From JAJYSO01 sp964586655 (GTDB taxonomy: Bacteria > Bacteroidota > Bacteroidia > Flavobacteriales > Flavobacteriaceae), in contig CAZPGY010000005.1 of assembly GCA_964586655.1 (NCBI GenBank), positions 73,741-137,740 of the forward strand: a stretch of 64,000 nucleotides of DNA. Reading direction: 5' to 3'. Position 1 is the first letter of the stretch. Each line of letters begins with the position of its first letter. Shown in pieces: positions 19,001 through 27,119 of this stretch. The position numbers and the translations under genes are program-made. The notes beneath the pieces are model-generated. The model saw only the letters and a list, made by a program, of their open reading frames with translations. It did no database searches and was not told the DNA's origin.

Positions 19001-19340
19001 TCGCTGGACCAAACCCAGCGTAATGTTGGTGAGTGAAGGAAATTATAGTGATGCTTTTATCACCCCTTATATTTATCAACAAAACGGTTTGGGAAAAGTT
19101 ATCGGAATGCCGGTAGCCGGAACAGGAACCGCCGTTTGGTGGGAACGACAGATAGATCCTACCATCGTCTTTGGAATTCCAATGGTCGCCACCGTAGGAA
19201 CTGACGGAAAAGTAACCGAAAACCTGGAATTGCAACCCGATATTAAAGTAACCCTGCCTTATAATAAATTCCTCAACGGAGTAGATACGCAGCTCAAAGC
19301 AGCCGTTGAAGAACTGCTTAAACAGGTAGGTGACCAATAA
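16098..19340 (+). CDS. Tricorn-like S41 protease, exported
   Basis: A protein of 1080 residues with a signal peptide (MKKILLFSFLILWSSLIFAQ). Residues 25-540 contain WD40-like (TolB/PD40) beta-propeller repeats such as HPVWSNDGQTIAFSSD and QPKFSPDGKKIAYV. A highly charged DEK-rich linker follows at about 565-595. The C-terminal half holds the tricorn core, a PDZ domain (KGIKVSAVIPGGPLDKADV) and the S41 catalytic domain. Likely catalytic residues are Ser-His in NVSHTGG, the nucleophile Ser in EGNYSDAF, and Glu in ENLELQPD. It probably degrades peptides in the periplasm. A strong intrinsic terminator follows. Confidence 0.9.
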   Translation: MKKILLFSFLILWSSLIFAQDNVVRWLRYPNISPNGQHIVFGYMGNIYKVDAQGGVAVPLTAGEAYNTHPVWSNDGQTIAFSSDRYGNFDVYTMPAKGGETTRITYHSADDYAYDFAPDDQKILIGSRREAPAQSVRFPGVRYFQNLYFIPVDGGRAKLVTAAGISNADLNKTGTKIIFQNVKGYEDYYRKHEKASITPDVWIYDIENDSYRQITNNKINNRVPHFGAQGEFIFYTNEESGDLNVYKRSLDSGEKVQLTHFVDFPVRSLSLADNNKMAFSWKGDIYTLVEGAEPQKLTIKVFNNSGYNTIEHKDIKSVTEFKVNPNGKEIAFVNRGEIFVTGVNNKHTKRITNTPWQERMINWAPDGNSLVYAVEHNGSWDIYKVSLQHPEEEFFYAATTLKTEKLVATDAEEFQPKFSPDGKKIAYVKNRNILVVMDIESGEKTVVLPKGKNFSYSDGDWGFEWSPDSKWLLVDNQKGYFTKSNTALIAADGEGEAVFPVNSGFGESDAKWALDGKMMTYKTTRNGLKSLAYQGSHQEDIYGIFFDQEAYDQFTMSEDEYKLMKARKKDEKEEDEDEKDKGKKKKKDEDEKVEPLEFDLHNLKYRKVRLTINSANISDYVLSEDGSKLYYLAAFQKGFNLWVTEPRTRETKILAKLNSGWSSLQLSDDGKTIFLSKHGKLVKVDTKSGEVKPISIDADMIVNHDAERKYIFNHIWRQTKKRLYDPNMNGVDWKMYHDEYVKFLPYINNNYDFQVLLSELLGELNVSHTGGRYYPKFDNAEHTASLGLLYDQDYMGKGIKVSAVIPGGPLDKADVEIKKGDLIIKINEDTINAGENYFKYLTNLKGKNTRLTFKRGKDVFHEVIKPISLGKEHNLMYKRWVNIMEQKVDSLSDGQLGYVHVRGMNDNSYRHVYADVLGEEIDKKALIVDTRFNGGGWLHNDLNTFLSGDLYLTFRPQGQPTKGGEPVNRWTKPSVMLVSEGNYSDAFITPYIYQQNGLGKVIGMPVAGTGTAVWWERQIDPTIVFGIPMVATVGTDGKVTENLELQPDIKVTLPYNKFLNGVDTQLKAAVEELLKQVGDQ

Positions 19341-19414
19341 CTGAATTTTATTTTTTTCTTATATTAGACTTACCAATTAGGCTGATATTTATAAACCAAA
19401 TTGGTATTAAAATT

Positions 19415-19453
19415 AAAAAAGTGAGTCGCTTTATCGGCTCACTTTTTTAATAC
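19415..19453 (+). terminator. Intrinsic terminator after the tricorn-like gene
   Basis: A hairpin with stem AAAAAAGTGAG...CTCACTTTTTT around 19417-19451, with an A tract before and a T tract after. It can serve both directions, lying between convergent genes. Confidence 0.8.
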
Positions 19454-19489
19454 CCGGCCCTAAAGTTGGATATGAGCCGTTGGTGCTGT

Positions 19490-19796
19490 CGCTTAGCCCA
19501 GAAAATTCATGAGATTTATTTTAGGCGGATTTGAGGGGGTATGCTGAGTTTACCGAAGTGCGTCAAATCCTGTAGCTGTCCCATACCTACGGGACTGCAA
19601 AGGGTTTGCAACGAAACCTGTATTGAGTGTCATCGAAATAAAGACGTCAAAATAAATCTAAGTAATACGAATAACCCTTCAAGAGTTGTACAGGCTTGTT
19701 AATTTGAGCCTTTATGTTTTGTCTATTTATACTGTTAACTCCTTGATAATTTGCAAACTATTCGATTATCCCTCAATTTGCGGTGAATTTTTTGGG
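19490..19796. repeat. Truncated copy of the dispersed intergenic repeat
   Basis: The stretch from AGAAAATTCATGAGATTTAT (19500) through the conserved blocks GTATGCTGAGTTTACCGAAG, TACGGGACTGCAAAGGG and AATTTGAGCCTTTATGTTTT to GGTGAATTTTTTGGG is collinear with 44276-44557. The right-hand third is absent here. The copy ends exactly at the stop codon of the ferredoxin gene. A fragment matching the right terminus (AATAATCACTTCCGTATT) lies beyond that gene at 20345-20362. Confidence 0.75.
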
Positions 19797-20153
19797 TTAA
19801 TGCTCACTCGGATGCATAAAAGCTTGTTTTTCGAGCAGTTCTTCGTCACTTTCAACATGATCCTCATCGGGGATACAGCAGTCTACCGGGCATACGGCAG
19901 CGCACTGTGGCTCTTCGTGAAAGCCCATGCATTCGGTACATTTATCGGGAACGATATAATAAAACTCTTCACTGATGGGAGCTTGAATCTCTTCGGCATT
20001 CACCTCCTTCCCATTGGTCAATACCACATCCCCTTCCAGTTCGGTTCCTTCAGCATAATTCCATTCGTCGGCTCCTTCATATATTGCCGTGTTCGGACAC
20101 TCGGGTTCACAAGCCCCACAGTTGATACACTCGTCTGTTATAATAATTGCCAT
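19797..20153 (-). CDS. 2[4Fe-4S] ferredoxin
   Basis: An electron carrier of 118 residues when started at the ATG at 20151-20153 (MAIIITDECINCGACEPECP); a longer frame to 20201 adds an unconserved extension. Two cluster-binding motifs are seen: CINCGACEPECPNTAIY near the start and CTECMGFHEEPQCAAVCP later, with the inserted loop typical of Allochromatium-type ferredoxins. The acidic C-terminus fits this class. It is transcribed away from the LuxC-like reductase, a neighbourhood common in Flavobacteriia. Confidence 0.92.
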   Translation of the reverse strand: MAIIITDECINCGACEPECPNTAIYEGADEWNYAEGTELEGDVVLTNGKEVNAEEIQAPISEEFYYIVPDKCTECMGFHEEPQCAAVCPVDCCIPDEDHVESDEELLEKQAFMHPSEH

Positions 20154-20264
20154 TTTGATAGATTTTAGCGACCACAAGTCTGTTTGACACAGGATCGGCA
20201 ATAACTTTACCGCATTTGCTCTCCTTGCTTTCAGACTTCCCGCATAGATTTATGTAACTTTGTA

Positions 20265-20293
20265 CAAAAATACATAAAATTTACTCGTTGCAA
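20265..20293 (-). promoter_or_regulatory. Promoter of the ferredoxin gene
   Basis: On the minus strand TTG (20293-20291), an 18-base spacer and TATTTTTG (20272-20265) form an almost perfect Bacteroidota promoter. The leader would be about 105 bases long. Confidence 0.6.
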
Positions 20294-20391
20294 ATTTCAC
20301 AAAATTGTGATGAAAGAAAAATTAAACATTCCTAAAATGAGCCCAATAATCACTTCCGTATTAATCTCAAACTGGTTGATCCCTTAATATT

Positions 20392-21441
20392 ATGACTGAA
20401 GAAATACGCCAACAAGCTTTTACAGATCTGGGAAGTTTCTTAATGCGATTTACCTCAGAAGACTTCTCATTTACGGCCTTAGAACGGAAATTTGCTAAAA
20501 AACTGAGCCGTTCCATCACTCGGGCAATGCATCATAACGGATGGTTTACCAAAGAAGATATTTATTTTGCGTTGCAACAATGGGGCAAAAACTTGAGCCG
20601 AGGAAATATTGAAGAATGGATGTCACCTTATCAATTGACACCCGACCACCCCAAAACAGTGGCCGTCATCATGGCCGGAAACGTACCCTTGGTCGGGTTT
20701 CACGATTTCTTAAGCGTCCTCCTGTCGGGACATAAGATTTTGGTCAAACAGTCTTCTAAAGACAAATACCTCTTGCCGTGTTTGGCAGATTTTTTAGTGG
20801 CGCAAAACAGCAGTTTCTCCGGATTGATTGAATTTACTGATGAGAAACTCGAAAATTACGATGCCGTTATTGCTACCGGAAGTAATAATACCGCCCGATA
20901 TTTTGCGTATTATTTTTCTGAAAAACCACACATCATTCGCAAGAATAGGAATGCTGTTGCAGTACTTACCGGAAAGGAAGAACAGAAAAAATTAAAAAAA
21001 ATTGGGGAAGATATCTTTAGGTATCACGGACTGGGCTGTCGAAATGTTTCCAAAATATTTGTCCCCGAAAATTATGATTTCAACTTGTTTTTTGAGGCGA
21101 TTTATCATTGGAATCCTATTATTAATCACCATAAATATGCCAACAACTACGACTATAACAAAGCCGTATACTTGATGAGTGAATTCAGCATGCTGGAAAA
21201 TGGTTTTCTCATACTTAAAGAAGACAAAAATTACGCCTCTCCCATTGCCTGTTTGTTTTATGAATATTATACTGATGAGGCGGCTCTCCAAGAAAAATTA
21301 AAGGTAGATCGCGAACAAATACAATGTATAATTTCTGAGGATCATAATTTTGGAACGGTAAATATTGGAGCTTCCCAGCGTCCAAAATTGTCAGATTATG
21401 CCGATGGAGTTGATACGCTGGCCTTTTTATCCAAATTATAA
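20392..21441 (+). CDS. LuxC-like acyl-CoA reductase
   Basis: A protein of 349 residues of the aldehyde-dehydrogenase superfamily that reduces acyl-CoA or acyl thioesters to aldehydes. Seen are the nucleotide-binding region TVAVIMAGNVPLVGFHDFLS, the motif VIATGSNNTARYFAYYF, and the nucleophilic Cys in YHGLGCRNVSK. It is first in a probable operon with serC and serA, and divergent from a ferredoxin gene. That arrangement is conserved in Flavobacteriia, but its physiological substrate there is not established. Confidence 0.85.
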   Translation: MTEEIRQQAFTDLGSFLMRFTSEDFSFTALERKFAKKLSRSITRAMHHNGWFTKEDIYFALQQWGKNLSRGNIEEWMSPYQLTPDHPKTVAVIMAGNVPLVGFHDFLSVLLSGHKILVKQSSKDKYLLPCLADFLVAQNSSFSGLIEFTDEKLENYDAVIATGSNNTARYFAYYFSEKPHIIRKNRNAVAVLTGKEEQKKLKKIGEDIFRYHGLGCRNVSKIFVPENYDFNLFFEAIYHWNPIINHHKYANNYDYNKAVYLMSEFSMLENGFLILKEDKNYASPIACLFYEYYTDEAALQEKLKVDREQIQCIISEDHNFGTVNIGASQRPKLSDYADGVDTLAFLSKL

Positions 21442-21545
21442 ACCTAAAAGTTTCATACCCCATGCCAAAATTCGTACTTTTAGCCATTCTAATTGAGGAT
21501 TTTTTTAATTTTGATTGCGTGAACGCATAAAACCAACTGTTGATT

Positions 21546-22610
21546 ATGAAAAAAAATAATTTTGGTGCGGGACCTTGTATCCTTCCGCAAAGTGTTTTTG
21601 AAGAAGCTTCTCAAGCTGTTTTGGAATATAATGACTTGGGCTTGTCTATTCTGGAAATCTCTCACCGGAGTAAAGCATTTGTCGATATTATTGAAGAGGC
21701 CCGTGAATCGGTGTTAGAGCTTACCGGTTTGAAAGATAAAGGCTATCAGGTGCTCTTTTTGCAAGGTGGCGCCAGCACTCAGTTTTTGATGGTGGCCTAT
21801 AATTTGCTGCACCAAAAGGCGGCCTATTTGAATACCGGAAGGTGGTCTACCAAAGCCATTAAAGAAGCTAAGCTTTTTGGCGAAGTAGTGGAAGTAGCTT
21901 CCTCAGAAGATAAAAATTTCAATTATATCCCTAAGCACTACCAGGTTCCAAAGGACGTTGATTATTTTCATTGCACCAGTAACAACACCATCTATGGTAC
22001 GCAGATGAATGATTTTCCCGAAATGGAAGTGCCTTTGGTTTGTGACATGAGTAGCGATATCCTTTCCCGTCAGCGCGATTTCTCCAAATTTGACCTGATT
22101 TATGCAGGCGTTCAAAAAAACATGGGGCCTGCCGGCGCTACAATGGTATTGCTCAAAGAGGATATCTTGGGCAAAGTGAAGCGTCAAATCCCTACTATGA
22201 TGGATTATCAAGTGCATCTTAAAAAAGACAGCGTGTTCAATACGCCGGCAGTTTATGCGGTTTATGTAACCATGCTCACCTTGCGCTGGCTTAAAGACCT
22301 TGGAGGCATTCAGGCCATTGAAGAAATTAACAATGAAAAGGCCAAAATGCTTTATGACGAAATCGATAAAAACCCAAATTTTGAAGGGGTGGTAGCTAAA
22401 GAAGATCGTTCAAAAATGAATGTAACCTTCAAACTGACCGATGAAAGTCGTCAAGAAGAATTTGACAGATTGTGGGATGACGCCGGGATTGTCGGTATAA
22501 ACGGGCATCGCAGTGTGGGAGGCTATCGCGCTTCCCTATACAATGCGTTGAGCAAAAAGGACGTCAGTATTTTGACCGATGTGATGCAATGGTTTGGTAA
22601 AGAAGGCTAA
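21546..22610 (+). CDS. serC: Phosphoserine aminotransferase
   Basis: Converts 3-phosphohydroxypyruvate and glutamate to phosphoserine, step 2 of serine synthesis. The start is the ATG at 21546 (MKKNNFGAGPCILP); a TTG two codons earlier is less likely. The family N-terminus FGAGPCILPQSV, the cofactor loop QGGASTQFLMVAYNLL, the PLP lysine in YAGVQKNMGPAG and the C-terminal GHRSVGGYRASLYNA are intact. At 354 residues it is full length. serA follows 134 bases downstream. Confidence 0.95.
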   Translation: MKKNNFGAGPCILPQSVFEEASQAVLEYNDLGLSILEISHRSKAFVDIIEEARESVLELTGLKDKGYQVLFLQGGASTQFLMVAYNLLHQKAAYLNTGRWSTKAIKEAKLFGEVVEVASSEDKNFNYIPKHYQVPKDVDYFHCTSNNTIYGTQMNDFPEMEVPLVCDMSSDILSRQRDFSKFDLIYAGVQKNMGPAGATMVLLKEDILGKVKRQIPTMMDYQVHLKKDSVFNTPAVYAVYVTMLTLRWLKDLGGIQAIEEINNEKAKMLYDEIDKNPNFEGVVAKEDRSKMNVTFKLTDESRQEEFDRLWDDAGIVGINGHRSVGGYRASLYNALSKKDVSILTDVMQWFGKEG

Positions 22611-22744
22611 GTTTTTATTCACTGTTTTCAATTGCCAAAAAGGGATGTGATTTGCAAAAGTCCTCCATCAACAAATATTTTCGGTTTTCTCTTAGATGCT
22701 GAAATAACACCATTTATTTTAATTTAAAAAAAGAAAGTAATACT

Positions 22745-23716
22745 ATGAAAATTTTAGCCAATGACGGGGTTTCACAAAGTGGAATAGAAAAGCTGGAAAA
22801 TGCCGGCTTTGAAGTTATTGAGAAAAAAATAGCGCAAAACCAACTTATTGATTATATCAATGACAATCAAATTGACATGATTTTGGTACGCAGTGCCACC
22901 AAAATCCGAAAAGAGCTGATTGATGCCTGTGAAAATTTAAAATTGATTGGTCGCGGAGGTGTCGGTTTGGACAATATTGATGTAGATTATGCCAAAGAAA
23001 AAGGGATTAAGGTGATCAACACGCCGGCCGCTTCTTCACGAAGTGTAGCCGAATTGGTTTTTGCCCATTTGCTCGGTGGAATTCGACATCTCAACAAAGC
23101 CAATCGGGAAATGCCTTTGGAAGGAGAATCTAATTTTAAAAAACTCAAAAAGAGCTACAAAGGGCGCGAGCTGAATAACAAGACCTTAGGGATTTTTGGC
23201 TTTGGAAGAATAGGACGCCACGTGGCTAAAATTGCGCTGGGTGTCGGAATGAGAGTAATGGTCAATGACCACGTTATTGAAGAAGGAGAAGAAATTCCGG
23301 TAAAGCTTCAATTTTTTGACGATCAATCGGTAACCTTGAAAGTGAAATCTTTTTCAAAAGAAGAGGTACTGAAAAAAGCCGACTTTATCACCCTTCACGT
23401 GCCGGCACTTAAGGATTATATGATTGGGAAAAAAGAAATAGAATTGATGAAAGACAATGCCGGTCTAATCAACGCCTCTCGCGGAGGTGTGGTTGATGAA
23501 GTTGCGATTGATGTAGCCCTGCAGGAACGAAAACTGGGATTTGCCGCACTCGATGTTTTTGAAAATGAACCCAACCCGCCGATTAAACTGCTGATGAACC
23601 CTTACATTTCTTTGAGCCCCCATGTTGGTGGTTCAACCGATGAAGCACAAGAGCGGATTGGCGTAGAATTGGCCGATCAAATCATAGAAGCATTTGGTAA
23701 ATCCTTAAAGAAATGA
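22745..23716 (+). CDS. serA: D-3-phosphoglycerate dehydrogenase, short form
   Basis: Oxidises 3-phosphoglycerate, step 1 of serine synthesis. The NAD-binding motif GIFGFGRIGRHVAKIAL, the catalytic Arg region INASRGGVVDE and the catalytic His in SPHVGGSTDEAQERIG are present. At 323 residues it lacks the C-terminal ACT/regulatory domain, so it is probably not feedback-inhibited by serine in the classical way. Its stop overlaps the start of the next gene by four bases (ATGA). Confidence 0.92.
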   Translation: MKILANDGVSQSGIEKLENAGFEVIEKKIAQNQLIDYINDNQIDMILVRSATKIRKELIDACENLKLIGRGGVGLDNIDVDYAKEKGIKVINTPAASSRSVAELVFAHLLGGIRHLNKANREMPLEGESNFKKLKKSYKGRELNNKTLGIFGFGRIGRHVAKIALGVGMRVMVNDHVIEEGEEIPVKLQFFDDQSVTLKVKSFSKEEVLKKADFITLHVPALKDYMIGKKEIELMKDNAGLINASRGGVVDEVAIDVALQERKLGFAALDVFENEPNPPIKLLMNPYISLSPHVGGSTDEAQERIGVELADQIIEAFGKSLKK

Positions 23717-24549
23717 AAGTAAAACTGATCTTTTTTATAGGGTTGTTTCTTTCTTTGAGCGGCCATGCGCAAACCCAAACCGGGAAAGCATCTTTTTATG
23801 CCGATAGGTTCTCCGGGAGACTCACCGCCAATGGAGAGCGGTTTAATCCCAAAAAATTTACTGCCGCTCATCGTCATTTGCCTTTTGATACTAAAGTATT
23901 GGTCACCAATTTGGCCAATAATAAATCTGTTGTCGTCCGCATCAATGACCGGGGGCCCTATGTGAGCGGCCGCATTATCGATTTGTCTCATGCCGCTGCT
24001 AAAAAGCTTGGATTTATTAAAAAAGGAGTCACCGATGTGGTCATTAAAGTAGTAGATGAAAATACGGTAGTCGATGGCAAACTGATTGAGAATACAAAAG
24101 ATTTAGTTGCCACAAGCTCCAAAACTCGCCGAAAAAGTAAAAAACAATCCAAGCGGGTCGAGAAAAATGCTAAAAAGCAGGCTGAGCAGGCGGAAGAAGC
24201 ACCAACAACCAAGAAGGTGAAAACAGATTCGGCCATTGTTGAAGCTACGGAGTTTTATACCTTGCAAACAGAGCGTTCCAAACCCAAAGGCTATGGCGTG
24301 CAAATCGGCACTTTTGAGGAAGGAATTAACTTCTTACGATTGGCCAGTAGATTAACCGGTCAATACCAAAAAAGACTTACGGCAGAAGTCAAGAGAGTAA
24401 ATGAAACCCAGGTCTATAGTATTATTATCGGTGATTTCTCAAGTAAGGATAAAGCCGAAGAATTTAAAGAAGAAGTGCGAAAAGATTACCCCGGTGCATT
24501 TATTGTCAATTTTTCGGAAACAAAAAAAACACTAAGCAGCGATGAGTAA
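23713..24549 (+). CDS. RlpA-like septal protein with SPOR domain
   Basis: A protein of 278 residues with a signal peptide (MKVKLIFFIGLFLSLSGHAQ), a double-psi beta-barrel RlpA domain (GKASFYADRFSGRLTANGERF, VRINDRGPYVSGRIIDLS with the catalytic Asp), a Lys/Ala-rich linker (residues about 130-170) and a C-terminal SPOR domain that binds denuded peptidoglycan. Unlike E. coli RlpA it has no lipobox. It overlaps serA by 4 bases and the SDR gene by 8, so the three are co-translated. Confidence 0.88.
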   Translation: MKVKLIFFIGLFLSLSGHAQTQTGKASFYADRFSGRLTANGERFNPKKFTAAHRHLPFDTKVLVTNLANNKSVVVRINDRGPYVSGRIIDLSHAAAKKLGFIKKGVTDVVIKVVDENTVVDGKLIENTKDLVATSSKTRRKSKKQSKRVEKNAKKQAEQAEEAPTTKKVKTDSAIVEATEFYTLQTERSKPKGYGVQIGTFEEGINFLRLASRLTGQYQKRLTAEVKRVNETQVYSIIIGDFSSKDKAEEFKEEVRKDYPGAFIVNFSETKKTLSSDE

Positions 24550-25246
24550 ACAAACAGCATTGGTCAGCGGCGCTTCCGGTAATCTTGGAAAGGCCGTAGT
24601 AGAACATTTCTTGAGTCAAAATTGGCAAGTATGCGGTCTTGTACATCACCAAGGGGAAGATTCCGATAGGGAACACTACAGAGAATTTGAAGTTGATTTG
24701 ACTGATGAAGCTGCTACTGAACAGTGCGTGGAAGCCTGTAAACAACAGGCACAATCAATTGATGTAGCTGTATTGACCGCAGGAGGGTTTGCCATGGGCG
24801 ATATAGCCGAAACTTCGCTTGAAGAGTTGAAAAAAATGTACCGACTCAACTTTGAAACTGCTTACAATTTGATGCGCCCCCTATTGCAGCACATGAAAAA
24901 GGAAGGGAAAGGAAAACTCTTTTTTATAGGCTCCAAACCCGGTATGGATACGCGTAAAGGAAATACTACCGTAGCTTACAGTTTGTCCAAATCCTTGTTG
25001 TTTCAATTGGCCAATATGATCAATGCCGATACAAACAATACCGGCGTCGAGGCTTTTGTGGTGGTTCCCGGCACCATTGATACGCCCCAAAACAGAAAAG
25101 CAGTGCCCAAAGCCGATTTTAGCCAGTGGGAAAAACCCGAAGATATTGCTGAGCTTATCGGGAAATATGCTGAAAAAACTCAGTCCGTCGCTACAGAAAA
25201 CTCAGTTATTCTTGTGGATTCGGCATTAAAGGAATTGGGCAAGTGA
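24542..25246 (+). CDS. Short-chain dehydrogenase/reductase
   Basis: An NAD(P)-dependent oxidoreductase of 234 residues with the glycine motif SGASGNLGKAVVEHFL, the mid-region AVLTAGGFAMGDIAE, and the catalytic YxxxK in AYSLSKSLL. Residue order resembles dihydropteridine-reductase-like SDRs. The substrate is unknown. It ends the serA-rlpA operon. Confidence 0.85.
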   Translation: MSKQTALVSGASGNLGKAVVEHFLSQNWQVCGLVHHQGEDSDREHYREFEVDLTDEAATEQCVEACKQQAQSIDVAVLTAGGFAMGDIAETSLEELKKMYRLNFETAYNLMRPLLQHMKKEGKGKLFFIGSKPGMDTRKGNTTVAYSLSKSLLFQLANMINADTNNTGVEAFVVVPGTIDTPQNRKAVPKADFSQWEKPEDIAELIGKYAEKTQSVATENSVILVDSALKELGK

Positions 25247-25420
25247 TGTCAAATTCCATGCATGTCTATGCCTCGCTAACCGGGTGGCAAAAGAATCTGC
25301 ATTAATCTGATGTTGAGGCTTAAATTTCAATCCCTGCGTTAAAGATGCTTGTCTGGCGGAAAAGGCAGATTCTTTGCCTTGGCCTTCAAAATTCACCCTG
25401 TAAATTTTTGGACCAATACC

Positions 25421-25470
25421 CAAAAAAAACCGTTTGAAAGGTTTTCTCCGGAGAGAACCCTTCAAACGGA
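25421..25470 (-). terminator. Intrinsic terminator of the FMN glutamate synthase homologue
   Basis: On the minus strand a stem of CCGTTTGAAgGGTTcTCTC pairs across a CGGA loop (25430-25469) and is followed by eight T residues (A tract at 25422-25429). The stem is about 18 base pairs. Confidence 0.85.
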
Positions 25471-25493
25471 CAGATTCTACCTGAATTAAGGGG

Positions 25494-27119
25494 CTAATAA
25501 ACAGGTTTATGAAAATTGCTCTCAGGTGCCGGGACGCCCCATTGATGCATATTGGCATTTTTAAAATCGAGGCTGTATTTTTCGGGAATATCTCCTTCGC
25601 GCATAGAGCCCACTTTAATAGAAGGGAAGATCTCCTCATAGGTAATCATCTCATTGAGGGAAATGCGTCTGTAAATGTGAGATCGGGTGAGGTATTTGAC
25701 CTCATTTAAGCCGGAAGCTCCCAAGAGTTCAACAAAGTTTTTGATGGTTTTTTCGTGATAACTTGCCACCCGGTGTTTTTTGTCCTCGACCACTAATCCG
25801 GTAGTTAATTGTGGGTCTTGGGTGGTAATTCCGGTGGGGCATTTGTTGGTGTTGCACAACAAAGCCTGAATACAGCCCAAAGCCAGTTTGTTGGCACGAG
25901 CTTGATAGCACACATCGGCACCCAGCGCAATGGCACGCGCCACGTGAAAGGCTGAGGTGATTTTTCCTGAAGCAAAAATTTTGATGTGTTTTCTAATGTC
26001 CAGCCCGTTTAAAATGTTGTGTACAAAATCGAGTGCATCAATTAAAGGAGCTCCCACATAGTTGGAAAACTCCGGAGGGGCTGCTCCTGTTCCGCCTTCG
26101 CCACCATCAACCGCGACATAATCAGGATAGATATCCAGTTCAATCATGGCTTGACAAATAGAAATAAATTCGCTTTTGTGACCTATACACAATTTAAAGC
26201 CCACTGGTTTTCCGCCGGATAGATCCCTCAATTTTTGGATGAATTGCACCATCTCATAAGGGGTGTTAAAAGCAGAGTGATAAGGAGGAGAGGCCACTTT
26301 TCGATGAGGTTTAATGTGGCGTATGTGTGCAATCTCTTCAGAGTTTTTAGAAGCCGGAAGTATTCCTCCATGTCCCGGTTTAGCACCCTGTGAGAGTTTG
26401 AGCTCGATCATTTTGACGTTTTCTATTTTGGCTTTCTCGGCAAATAAATCCGGATTAAAATTTCCTTCCTCATCACGACAACCAAAATAACCGGTGCCGA
26501 TTTGCCAAATTAAGTCTCCGCCGTGCTTCAAGTGGTATTTGCTCAATCCGCCTTCTCCGGTATTATGGGCAAAGTTGCCAATTTTAGCTCCGGCATTTAA
26601 AGCTTCTACAGCATTGGCACTCAAAGCACCAAAACTCATAGCCGAAATGTTTAAAATACTGGCAGAATAAGGGTGTTTACAACCTTTGTTGCCCACCGTG
26701 ATCCTCGGATCGTGGTTTAAGGTGTCAAAAGCCTTGGGGGCAATAGAGTGACACATCCACTCATACCCTTCTTCATAAAGGTCAAATTGCGTTCCAAAAG
26801 GAATGGTATCGCGCACCTCCTTAGCACGCTGATAAACCGTTGAACGGTCTACCTTGTGAAAAGGGCGTCCGTCAATGTCAGACTCAATGAAATATTGGTA
26901 TAACTTAGGGCGCAATTCCTCCATCACATAACGAAGTCGACCCGTCAATGGGAAAGTACGCCTAATGGTATGCTTTTTCTGAAACATGTCATAATAACCC
27001 ATGATGGTCAATACCAATATAATGGCCAATAACACATACCAGTTCGAACTTAGAAAAATTGATAAGCCCAAAGTAACAATCAGGGCTATGCTTGATATAA
27101 TTACAAACTGTCTTCGCAT
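25494..27119 (-). CDS. FMN-binding glutamate synthase domain protein (GltB-like), membrane-linked N-terminus
   Basis: A protein of 541 residues. Two hydrophobic segments at residues 5-45 anchor it to the inner membrane, and the rest is the central FMN-binding domain of glutamate synthase. Motifs seen are NISAMSFGALSANAVEALN, NTGEGGLSKYHLKHGGDLIWQ, the loop VDGGEGGTGAAP, and CNTNKCPTGITTQDP with cluster-type cysteines. The glutamine amidotransferase domain is absent, so it is not a complete glutamate synthase; homologues are annotated as FMN-dependent oxidoreductases of unknown substrate. Confidence 0.85.
   Translation of the reverse strand: MRRQFVIISSIALIVTLGLSIFLSSNWYVLLAIILVLTIMGYYDMFQKKHTIRRTFPLTGRLRYVMEELRPKLYQYFIESDIDGRPFHKVDRSTVYQRAKEVRDTIPFGTQFDLYEEGYEWMCHSIAPKAFDTLNHDPRITVGNKGCKHPYSASILNISAMSFGALSANAVEALNAGAKIGNFAHNTGEGGLSKYHLKHGGDLIWQIGTGYFGCRDEEGNFNPDLFAEKAKIENVKMIELKLSQGAKPGHGGILPASKNSEEIAHIRHIKPHRKVASPPYHSAFNTPYEMVQFIQKLRDLSGGKPVGFKLCIGHKSEFISICQAMIELDIYPDYVAVDGGEGGTGAAPPEFSNYVGAPLIDALDFVHNILNGLDIRKHIKIFASGKITSAFHVARAIALGADVCYQARANKLALGCIQALLCNTNKCPTGITTQDPQLTTGLVVEDKKHRVASYHEKTIKNFVELLGASGLNEVKYLTRSHIYRRISLNEMITYEEIFPSIKVGSMREGDIPEKYSLDFKNANMHQWGVPAPESNFHKPVY

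Noticed and set aside
19686..20168. Plus-strand frame opposite the ferredoxin
   Set aside because: It is the shadow of the ferredoxin gene, which has two convincing iron-sulfur motifs.
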